From assembly GCF_000331225.1 (NCBI RefSeq), contig NZ_ANFY01000003.1:357001-421000 (forward strand): a DNA stretch of 64,000 bases. Direction: 5' to 3'. How positions within the stretch are numbered: the stretch's first letter is position 1; every line of letters starts with the position of its first letter. Made by a program: the position numbers and the translations under genes. Below are positions 35,142 to 41,960 of this stretch, one piece after another. This DNA comes from Sandarakinorhabdus sp. AAP62. GTDB lineage: Bacteria; Pseudomonadota; Alphaproteobacteria; Sphingomonadales; Sphingomonadaceae. The notes below the pieces were generated by a model. The model had not been told where the DNA came from. It saw only the letters and a list, made by a program, of their open reading frames with translations, and ran no database searches.

Positions 35142-35741
35142 TCAAGCCAGCAGTTCCACATCCCAATAGAGATAATCGCGCCAGGTTTCGTGGCAGTAAT
35201 GCGGCGGGAAGGCGCGGCCGTGGGCCTGGAGTTCGTGGGTGGTCGGCTGGGTGGGACGTGACAGCAGGTGCATATGGGCTTCGGCCGGGGTGCGGCCGCC
35301 CTTTTTCAGGTTGCACGGCGCGCAGGCCGTGGTGACATTCTCCCACGTCGTGCGGCCGCCATAGGCGCGCGGGATGACATGATCGAAGGTAAGTTCGCCG
35401 CCGGGCACGCTGCAATATTGGCAGGTGAAGCGATCGCGCAGGAACAGGTTGAAACGCGTGAAGGCCGGGTGGCTGGCTGGCCGCACATATTGCCTGAGCG
35501 CGATCACCGACGGCAATTTCATCCGGCAGGACGGCGAGGCAATCTCGCGGTCATACTCGGCGATGATGTCCACCCGTTCCAGAAAGGCGGCCTTGATCGC
35601 CGTCTGCCACGGCCAAAGCGACAGGGGATAGTATGACAGCGGGGTGTAATCGGCGTTCAATACCAGCGCCGGGCAGGCCTCGGGCGAAACCAGCGCCCGT
35701 TCGGTGACGAACTTCTGTTCCAGCAATTCTGCCGTCAGCAT
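35142..35741 (-). CDS. HNH endonuclease family protein
   Basis: 199 residues. The C-terminal HNH domain is complete: FTCQYC, LTFDHVIPRAYGGRTTWENVTTACAPCNLKKGGR, with two CxxC zinc pairs and the DH metal site. The N-terminal part (VLNADYTPLSYYPLSLWPWQTAIKAAFLERVDIIAEYD) is the conserved extension found in a widespread chromosomal family of unknown role, present in many free-living alphaproteobacteria. Start 35741 is preceded by GGGGAGGG. The stop directly abuts that of the convergent regulator. It is not next to any methylase, so restriction is unlikely. Confidence 0.85.
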   Translation of the reverse strand: MLTAELLEQKFVTERALVSPEACPALVLNADYTPLSYYPLSLWPWQTAIKAAFLERVDIIAEYDREIASPSCRMKLPSVIALRQYVRPASHPAFTRFNLFLRDRFTCQYCSVPGGELTFDHVIPRAYGGRTTWENVTTACAPCNLKKGGRTPAEAHMHLLSRPTQPTTHELQAHGRAFPPHYCHETWRDYLYWDVELLA

Positions 35742-35886
35742 TGGGCCCTCCCCAGGTCTCGGGGCGGCAACGCCTGACACGGGCCCAGTCGCACAAGAGC
35801 TGCAGCCGATGGGCTGCGTCCCCAGGGCCGCCAGCGCGGCCGTTCCGTGATGACCCAGTCTTTACAACGGATTGTATGTCAGGCCA

Positions 35887-36783
35887 ATGACACTACCGGA
35901 TTTCGTTGTGGATAACGTGGATAAGTTGGCTCTCACCACCCGCTTTGCGCCGTCACCCACTGGCCTGCTGCACCGCGGCCACGCGCTTTCGGCGCTGCTG
36001 GCGTGGCGCCTGGCGCGGCGCAGCGGCGGGCGCTTCATCCTGCGCATCGAGGATATCGATGTCACCCGTTGCCGCCCGGAACATGAGGCTTCCATCCTCG
36101 AAGATCTGGCCTGGCTGGGCCTGGACTGGGATGGCCCGGTGTGGCGGCAGAGTGAACGTAGCCCGGTGTATCGCGCGGCGCTTGATCGGCTGGTGGCCAT
36201 CGGTGTCGCCTATCCCTGTTTCTGCAGGCGTGCTGATATTGCCGCCGCCGCCAGCGCGCCGCATGGCCCGGAGGGGCCGGTCTATCCCGGCACCTGCCGC
36301 CATCTCGCGCCCGAGGAACGCGCCCGCCGGCTGGCCACGGAAACGCCGGCGTGGCGGCTGGACGTGGCGGCCGCTCTGTCCGTCACCGGGCCCTTGACCT
36401 GGCACGATCACTGGGCCGGGCTGCAAGCGGTCCAACCCGGCGGCGATTTCGTCATTGCCCGCCGCGATATCGGCACCGCCTACACACTGGCGGTGGTGGT
36501 GGATGACGCGGCACAGGGCGTCACCGACGTGGTGCGCGGAGTCGATCTTTTCGAGGCGACCCACGGCCAGCGCCTGCTGCAGGCCCTGCTCGGCCTGCCC
36601 GAACCGCGCTATCACCACCATCCGCTGGTGCTGGGCAGCGATGGCAAGCGCCTCGCCAAACGCGACGCCAAGGCTGTTGGGGGCGAGACGCTGCGGGCCT
36701 TGCGCGAAGCCGGCGTCGACCCGGCGAGACTGGGCGAGCAGCTGCTGGCGATGTTCCACTTTGATGAACAAACACTATATTGA
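35887..36783 (+). CDS. gluQ: Glutamyl-queuosine tRNA(Asp) synthetase
   Basis: 298 residues, a truncated GluRS paralogue without an anticodon-binding domain. FAPSPTGLLHRGHA corresponds to the HIGH motif and KRLAKRD to KMSKS. The zinc-type cysteines CFC...YPGTC are present (about 115-145), a feature of GluQRS. It attaches glutamate to queuosine in tRNA-Asp. Length and motifs exclude a full GluRS. It is a single gene divergent from the HNH gene. Confidence 0.93.
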   Translation: MTLPDFVVDNVDKLALTTRFAPSPTGLLHRGHALSALLAWRLARRSGGRFILRIEDIDVTRCRPEHEASILEDLAWLGLDWDGPVWRQSERSPVYRAALDRLVAIGVAYPCFCRRADIAAAASAPHGPEGPVYPGTCRHLAPEERARRLATETPAWRLDVAAALSVTGPLTWHDHWAGLQAVQPGGDFVIARRDIGTAYTLAVVVDDAAQGVTDVVRGVDLFEATHGQRLLQALLGLPEPRYHHHPLVLGSDGKRLAKRDAKAVGGETLRALREAGVDPARLGEQLLAMFHFDEQTLY

Positions 36784-36852
36784 CGTGCCTTTGACGCTCT
36801 CCTAGGCAGGCAGAACGGGTCTCATAAGAACCTGATTGGGGGAGGGTTTCCA

Positions 36853-37653
36853 ATGCGTTCTGCTTTTGCGTGTGCTGCACTGCTCGCAGTCACGATGTCG
36901 GCGCCTGTCAGCGCCGCCAAATATCTGATCACCGTTCAGGGTACGGCCTTTGCCTTTGCTGGTGCGCCGGGTAGCACGCCGATCGCGGAAGTGGCCGCAC
37001 TCGGCGGCGCGGCGGTGTTTGCCGCCTTCGAAGTTGATTCGTCGCTCGCCACCTTCACCCCGGGCAGCCCGGCTGGCGGCTTTGGCACGACCGGTCTGTG
37101 GACTGGTTCGGTGCAGCAGGGCGCAATCGGCATCGGTGGCGTGGCGCTGGTGCGCAACGGCAATGATTTTGGCAACATCTTCCTGGTCGATAACGGCGGC
37201 GCTGGCCCAAGCAATCCCAATGGTCGGCTGGATCAGGCCACCATCAGCAGCAGCGCCCGCGTTCCCGGCTTCCTGACCACCACTTATGACATTCTTGGCC
37301 TGCCAGGCGATATCTTCCTCAACAGCCTGGCCTTTGGCCGGACCCGTGTGGGCGATATCAACAATCTGCCCACCCTCGTCACCGACGTGACGCAGCGCCC
37401 GGATTTCCCGTCGTTCCTGCTCAATCCCGGCGGCACCAATCCGTTCATGAGCATGCAGTTCCGTCGCGGCAACCCGACCGCGCAGACCCAGATTGCCGCG
37501 CTGCCGGTGCACAGCATTTCCGTGACCAACCTGCAATTCTTCGTGGAAGAAATCACCGGCGTGCCGGAGCCGTCGAGCTGGGCCATGCTGATCATCGGTT
37601 TTGGCCTGACCGGAGCCACCCTGCGCCGCCGGCGCGCGCTGGCCGCGGCCTGA
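36853..37653 (+). CDS. PEPxxWA-CTERM secreted protein of unknown function
   Basis: 266 residues. A signal peptide (MRSAFACAALLAVTMSAPVSA) and a C-terminal sorting tail VPEPSSWAML followed by a hydrophobic helix and RRRR (about 237-263) mark it as an exosortase/archaeosortase-type substrate, typical of sphingomonads. The middle is a beta-rich domain (LITVQGTAFAFAG, GIGGVALVRNGNDFGNIFLVDNG) with no recognised fold. GGGGGAGGG lies 5 bases before the ATG. It may be anchored to or released from the outer surface. A strong hairpin follows. Confidence 0.85.
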   Translation: MRSAFACAALLAVTMSAPVSAAKYLITVQGTAFAFAGAPGSTPIAEVAALGGAAVFAAFEVDSSLATFTPGSPAGGFGTTGLWTGSVQQGAIGIGGVALVRNGNDFGNIFLVDNGGAGPSNPNGRLDQATISSSARVPGFLTTTYDILGLPGDIFLNSLAFGRTRVGDINNLPTLVTDVTQRPDFPSFLLNPGGTNPFMSMQFRRGNPTAQTQIAALPVHSISVTNLQFFVEEITGVPEPSSWAMLIIGFGLTGATLRRRRALAAA

Positions 37654-37667
37654 ACCGCCACACGCGG

Positions 37668-37702
37668 GCGGCAGCAGGCCCCGAAATGGGCCTTGCTGCC
37701 GC
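37668..37702 (+). terminator. Terminator-like hairpin after the PEP-CTERM gene
   Basis: A 14-bp stem with one bulged base (37668-37681 with 37688-37702, loop CGAAAT). There is no T run, so termination may be partial or need Rho. Confidence 0.6.
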
Positions 37703-37744
37703 ACCCCCCTGTTCTGCGCTGCAAAGGGTGATAGACCCTTCGCC

Positions 37745-37945
37745 ATGCAAGCCACGCTCATCATCTTCATGGTCGCTTCGGCGGTTGCCACGCTGGCCGT
37801 ACTGGCGCGCGGCATCATCATCATGGCGCGCGGCCAGGATGTGACGGGCGAACAGTCCAACCGGATGATGAGCCTGCGCGTCGCCCTGCAGGGGCTGGCG
37901 ATCTTCTTCATCGTCATCCTGTTCCTGATCAACCGGCCGGGGTGA
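37745..37945 (+). CDS. HIG1-like twin-transmembrane protein
   Basis: 66 residues with two membrane helices (about 3-26 and 46-63) and a short polar loop (ARGQDVTGEQSNRMMSLRV). This is the small alphaproteobacterial homologue of the mitochondrial hypoxia-induced HIG1 family, which in mitochondria modulates respiratory complexes. It regularly sits in front of the PduO-type adenosyltransferase and etfBA, as here. It lies 7 bases before the adenosyltransferase start. Confidence 0.87.
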   Translation: MQATLIIFMVASAVATLAVLARGIIIMARGQDVTGEQSNRMMSLRVALQGLAIFFIVILFLINRPG

Positions 37946-37952
37946 ACCGGTC

Positions 37953-38498
37953 ATGGTTCGGCTGAACCGCATCTATACGCGCACCGGCGATGATGGTTCC
38001 ACCGGCCTGGTGGATGGCAGCCGCGTTTCCAAGGCCAGCCACCGCCCGGTGGTGATGGGCAGCGTTGATGAAGCCAATGCTGCCATCGGCCTCGCCCGGC
38101 TTTCTGCCAGCCCGGCCACCGATGCCCTCTTGTCCCGCATCCAGAATGATCTGTTCGATCTTGGTGCCGATGTGGCCACGCCCGATGGCATTGATGGCGC
38201 ATTGCGCATCATTCCGGCGCAAGTGGACTGGCTGGAAATGCAGATTGATGCTGTGAACGATCAATTGGCGCCGCTCACAAGTTTTATTCTCCCGGCGGGC
38301 ACTGCAGCGGCCACCCATTTGCACCTGGCCCGAACCATAACGCGCCGGGCCGAACGCGATGCGGTTGCTGCTGGCAACGAGATTTCGGCATTCGCGCGCC
38401 AATATTTGAATCGGCTTTCCGATCTTTTGTTTGTGCTGGCCCGAATCGAAAATGCCAGTGCCGGCGATGTGCTCTGGGTTCCGGGCGCCAGCCGCTGA
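37953..38498 (+). CDS. Cob(I)alamin adenosyltransferase, PduO type
   Basis: 181 residues. It transfers adenosyl from ATP to cob(I)alamin. The N-terminal TRTGDDGSTGLVDG binds ATP, RRAERDAVAAG and LNRLSDLLFVLAR are the C-terminal family motifs. The helical bundle is complete. It supplies coenzyme B12 to enzymes such as methylmalonyl-CoA mutase, consistent with the neighbouring acyl-CoA-oxidation genes etfBA. Confidence 0.94.
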   Translation: MVRLNRIYTRTGDDGSTGLVDGSRVSKASHRPVVMGSVDEANAAIGLARLSASPATDALLSRIQNDLFDLGADVATPDGIDGALRIIPAQVDWLEMQIDAVNDQLAPLTSFILPAGTAAATHLHLARTITRRAERDAVAAGNEISAFARQYLNRLSDLLFVLARIENASAGDVLWVPGASR

Positions 38499-38528
38499 GA
38501 CTGACAAAATTTCGAAGATGTCCAGATT

Positions 38529-38547
38529 TGAAGTCAAATTGACTTCA
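38529..38547. promoter_or_regulatory. Operator-like palindrome upstream of the haloperoxidase gene
   Basis: TGAAGTCAAATTGACTTCA, a 9-1-9 perfect palindrome in the 129-base gap before the haloperoxidase start. The region around it is much more AT-rich than the surrounding genome, as expected for a promoter. No matching regulator gene is adjacent. Confidence 0.55.
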
Positions 38548-38627
38548 TTTCTTAACCATTGCGGTTTATGGCTGGGGTGAGTGGGCGCCGTGGGGGTGTC
38601 CACCGTCTGTCTCCGGGGGATTATTCC

Positions 38628-39986
38628 ATGTCTCGCATGATGAACCGTGGCTTCAAGGCTGCGGCTGTTTTTGGTGCCGTTGCCGCTTTGGCACTGCCGA
38701 ATGTCGCGCACGCCAGCGCCGCCGTCCAGGATGTCAACACCACGCTGCTGAACAGCATTCGCGCTGGTGCCGCCGGCCCGCCGCCGCGTGCGGCCCGCGC
38801 CATCGCCATGGTCACCACTGCCACCTTCGATGCCGTCAATGCCGGCTCGCATATGGGCTACGACGGCTACAGCTATAATGGCCCGGCGGTTTCGGGCGTG
38901 TCCAAGGACGCGCTGGCGATCTCGGCTGGCTACACGATGATGGCCAATCTGTTCCCGGCGCTGGCCCCGTCGCTGCTGACCACCATGAACACGCGCCTGA
39001 GTGCGCTGCCGGTCAATGCCACCATCCGCGCCAACAGCTTGGCCGTGGGCAGCACCATCGCCAACAATTTCTTCAACGCCCGTGCCAACGATGGGGCGTC
39101 GGTCGCCCAGTCGCCCTACACGCCGGGGACGGATCCGGGCGATTTTCAGCCGGTGCAGCCGGGTCAGCCAGTATTGCCGGGTTGGGGCGCTGTCACCACC
39201 TTTGCCGCCACCAGCAGCAGCCAGTTCGGTAACGGCGCGCCGCCCGCCCTGGGCAGCGCCGAGTTCATCGCCGACTTTAATGAAGTGAAGGCGCTGGGCT
39301 GCTCCACCTGCGGCACCGCCGAACAACAGCTGATTGCCCAGTTCTGGGCCGATGGCGGCGGCACCTTCACCCCGCCTGGCCACTGGATCGACATCACCAA
39401 TGGCTTGATCGGCGGCCTTTCCACGCTGGAAGCCGCTCGCGTGTCGTCGCTGGTCGGCCTGTCGGTCGCTGATGCCGGCATCACCGCCTGGCAGGACAAA
39501 TATCAATATGATCTGTTCCGGCCGGTCACTGCCATCAACACCTGCACGCTCGCCGTGTGCGGTGTGGACGGCGAACCGGGCTGGACGCCGTTCCTGTCCA
39601 CCCCGAACTTCCCCACTTATGTGTCGGGCCACAGCAGCTTCTCCGGCGGCGCGGCCGGCGCACTGACCAGCATTTTCGGCAACAATGTTTCTTTCTGCAC
39701 CCCGGCCGATCCGGCCTCGGGCGTTGTGGGCAATCGTTGCTTCACGTCCTTGCGCGGTGCTGCCGATGAAGCTGGCATCAGCCGCATCTATGGCGGCATC
39801 CACTTCGAGTTCGACAACGGCCGCGCGGTGAACAACGCCTTCAACCTGGGCACGTTCGTTGCCGATACCCAGCTGCAGCGTACCGGCGCCGTGCCGGAAC
39901 CGGCGAGCTGGGCGATGCTGATCGCTGGCTTCGGTCTGGTCGGCGGCGTGGCGCGTCGCCGCCGCGTGTCGGTGGTGTCGGCCTGA
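38628..39986 (+). CDS. Vanadium haloperoxidase/PAP2-like secreted protein with PEP-CTERM tail
   Basis: 452 residues. A signal peptide (about 1-30) is followed by a helical domain with the vanadate/phosphate-binding motifs all present: KYQYDLFRP (Lys291, Arg298), YVSGHSSFSGG (His335) and SRIYGGIHF (Ser385, Arg386, His392). The order and spacing match vanadium-dependent haloperoxidases and related acid phosphatases. The C-terminus carries VPEPASWAMLI, a hydrophobic helix and RRRR, so it is exported and sorted to the surface. ATG 38628 has GGGGGA upstream. Haloperoxidase versus phosphatase activity cannot be decided by eye. Confidence 0.88.
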   Translation: MSRMMNRGFKAAAVFGAVAALALPNVAHASAAVQDVNTTLLNSIRAGAAGPPPRAARAIAMVTTATFDAVNAGSHMGYDGYSYNGPAVSGVSKDALAISAGYTMMANLFPALAPSLLTTMNTRLSALPVNATIRANSLAVGSTIANNFFNARANDGASVAQSPYTPGTDPGDFQPVQPGQPVLPGWGAVTTFAATSSSQFGNGAPPALGSAEFIADFNEVKALGCSTCGTAEQQLIAQFWADGGGTFTPPGHWIDITNGLIGGLSTLEAARVSSLVGLSVADAGITAWQDKYQYDLFRPVTAINTCTLAVCGVDGEPGWTPFLSTPNFPTYVSGHSSFSGGAAGALTSIFGNNVSFCTPADPASGVVGNRCFTSLRGAADEAGISRIYGGIHFEFDNGRAVNNAFNLGTFVADTQLQRTGAVPEPASWAMLIAGFGLVGGVARRRRVSVVSA

Positions 39987-40014
39987 TTTCGGCCTGAAAC
40001 CGCAGTGAAACGGG

Positions 40015-40056
40015 CATCGGCCCGGCGCTGGCAGCAGCGCCGGGCCGATGTTTTTT
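40015..40056 (+). terminator. Rho-independent terminator after the haloperoxidase gene
   Basis: A perfect 16-bp stem (40015-40030 with 40035-40050, loop GCAG) followed by six T. One of the strongest hairpins in the window; it isolates the haloperoxidase gene from etfBA. Confidence 0.93.
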
Positions 40057-40075
40057 GCGAGGCTGCCGCGACAGG

Positions 40076-40091
40076 TTGACGTTAACGTAAA
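40076..40091 (+). promoter_or_regulatory. LiuR/MerR-type operator candidate upstream of etfBA
   Basis: TTGACGT-TA-ACGTAAA is a 7-2-7 imperfect palindrome (one mismatch) about 70 bases before etfB. The TTnACGT/ACGTnAA pattern resembles operators remembered for LiuR-type MerR regulators of branched-chain amino acid and acyl-CoA degradation. ETF accepts electrons from acyl-CoA dehydrogenases, so the link is logical but unproven. The first half also offers a TTGACG -35 box. Confidence 0.5.
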
Positions 40092-40160
40092 CTTGGGCCT
40101 TGACCCTGCCCGCAGCATCGGCCAAGTGCGATGCATAACCAAGCTTGGGAAAGGCTGGCC

Positions 40161-40910
40161 ATGAAGGTGCTTGTCCCCGTCAAACGGGTGGTCGACTATA
40201 ACGTCAAGGTGCGGGTGAAGTCGGATAACAGCGGCGTCGAACTCGCCAACATCAAGATGAGCATGAACCCCTTCGACGAAATCGCTGTCGAAGAGGCGAT
40301 CCGCCTGAAGGAAAAGGGCATCGCCACCGAGGTCGTGGTCGTTTCCATCGGCGTGCAGCAGTGCACCGAAACGCTGCGCACGGCACTCGCCATGGGCGCC
40401 GATCGCGGCATCCTGGTGCAGACCGACGTGACCACCGAATCGCTGGCCGTCGCCAAGGTGCTGGCCAAGATCGTGGCCGAAGAGGCCCCCGGCCTGGTCA
40501 TCCTGGGCAAGCAGGCCATTGATGACGACGCCAACCAGACCGGCCAGATGCTCGCCGGGCTGCTGGGCTGGGCGCAGGGCACCTTTGCCTCCAAGGTCGA
40601 TCCACAGGGCGACACGGTGAACGTCACCCGCGAAATCGACGGCGGCCTTGAAACCGTCGCGCTGAAGCTGCCGGCCATCGTGACCACCGATCTGCGTCTG
40701 AACGAACCGCGCTATGCCTCGCTGCCGAACATCATGAAGGCCAAGAGCAAGCCGATCGCCAACAAGACCCCGGCCGATTACGGCGTGGACATGACCCCGC
40801 GCCTCACCACCCTGAAGGTGACGGAGCCGGCCAAGCGCCAGGCCGGCATCAAGGTGAAGTCGGTCGATGAACTGGTCGCGAAGCTGAAGGAAATGGGAGC
40901 CGTCGCATGA
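40161..40910 (+). CDS. etfB: Electron transfer flavoprotein, beta subunit
   Basis: 249 residues. [20 protein letters not shown], the [16 protein letters not shown] helix, and [26 protein letters not shown] are the diagnostic EtfB motifs (AMP/FAD-binding face). The start at 40161 is the family N-terminus. With EtfA it carries electrons from acyl-CoA dehydrogenases to ETF-quinone oxidoreductase. It overlaps etfA by 4 bases. Confidence 0.97.
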   Translation: MKVLVPVKRVVDYNVKVRVKSDNSGVELANIKMSMNPFDEIAVEEAIRLKEKGIATEVVVVSIGVQQCTETLRTALAMGADRGILVQTDVTTESLAVAKVLAKIVAEEAPGLVILGKQAIDDDANQTGQMLAGLLGWAQGTFASKVDPQGDTVNVTREIDGGLETVALKLPAIVTTDLRLNEPRYASLPNIMKAKSKPIANKTPADYGVDMTPRLTTLKVTEPAKRQAGIKVKSVDELVAKLKEMGAVA

Positions 40911-41839
40911 GCACGCTGGTCCTCGCCGAACACGACAATGCCGAACTGAAGGACGCCACCCTGGCCGCCGTCACCGCGGCCGGCCAACTCGGCGGCGATG
41001 TGCACGTGCTCGTCGCCGGTGCCGGCTGCGCCGCCGTCGCCGATGCCGCCGCCAAGGTGGCCGGTGTGGCCAAGGTGCTGCTGGCCGACGATGCGTCCCT
41101 TGCGGCCGCCCTGCCGGAAAACGTCGCCCCGCTGGTCGCTGGCCTGATGGCCGGTTACGACGCGTTCGTGGCCCCCGCCACCAGCCGCGGCAAGAACATC
41201 GCCCCGCGCGTCGCCGCCGCGCTCGACGTGGCGCAGATCAGCGAGATCCTGTCCGTCGAGAGCCCGGACACCTTCACCCGCCCGATCTACGCCGGCAACG
41301 CCATCGCCACCGTGAAGTCGTCGGACGCCAAGAAGGTGATCACCGTGCGCGGCACCGCCTTTGCCAAGGCCGCGACCTCGGGCGGCAGCGCCAGCGTTGA
41401 AGCCGTCAGCGGCGCCGGTTCGGCCGGCACGTCCAGCTTCGTCGGCGCCGAACTCACCAAGTCCGCCCGCCCCGAACTCACCGCCGCCAAGATCATCGTG
41501 TCGGGCGGCCGCGCGCTGGGCTCGTCGGACAAGTTCCACGAATATATCGATCCGCTCGCCGACAAGCTCGGCGCCGCCGTCGGCGCCAGCCGCGCCGCCG
41601 TGGACGCCGGCTACGCGCCGAACGACTACCAGGTCGGCCAGACCGGCAAGATCGTCGCCCCCGAACTCTATGTCGCGGTGGGCATCTCCGGCGCCATCCA
41701 GCACCTCGCCGGCATGAAGGATTCGAAGATCATCGTCGCCATCAACAAGGATGAAGAAGCCCCGATCTTCCAGGTCGCCGACGTCGGCCTGGTGGGCGAC
41801 CTGTTCACGCTGGTGCCGGAACTGACCGGCAAGCTGTAA
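40907..41839 (+). CDS. etfA: Electron transfer flavoprotein, alpha subunit
   Basis: 310 residues. The C-terminal FAD-binding half is very conserved: [64 protein letters not shown] and [22 protein letters not shown]. The N-terminal half is Ala-rich and more variable. It is coupled to etfB by an ATGA overlap. A hairpin follows. Confidence 0.97.
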   Translation: MSTLVLAEHDNAELKDATLAAVTAAGQLGGDVHVLVAGAGCAAVADAAAKVAGVAKVLLADDASLAAALPENVAPLVAGLMAGYDAFVAPATSRGKNIAPRVAAALDVAQISEILSVESPDTFTRPIYAGNAIATVKSSDAKKVITVRGTAFAKAATSGGSASVEAVSGAGSAGTSSFVGAELTKSARPELTAAKIIVSGGRALGSSDKFHEYIDPLADKLGAAVGASRAAVDAGYAPNDYQVGQTGKIVAPELYVAVGISGAIQHLAGMKDSKIIVAINKDEEAPIFQVADVGLVGDLFTLVPELTGKL

Positions 41840-41861
41840 ACAGCTCCTGCTGCGAAACAGA

Positions 41862-41891
41862 AGGGCCGTCGCTCGGCAGAGCGGCGGCCCT
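41862..41891 (+). terminator. Hairpin after etfA
   Basis: A 12-bp stem with one G-T pair (41862-41873 with 41880-41891, 6-base loop). The following sequence is only weakly T-rich. Confidence 0.65.
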
Positions 41892-41960
41892 ACTGGTTGT
41901 GCACTGGCGCAAACCGCCCCGGGGGGGCATGATGGCCCTTGAAAAATGGCTGGGGGCAAC

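Noticed and set aside
35142-35741. HNH gene as part of a restriction or defence system
   Set aside because: No methylase, helicase or other defence gene is adjacent, and the architecture matches a widespread housekeeping-like HNH family.
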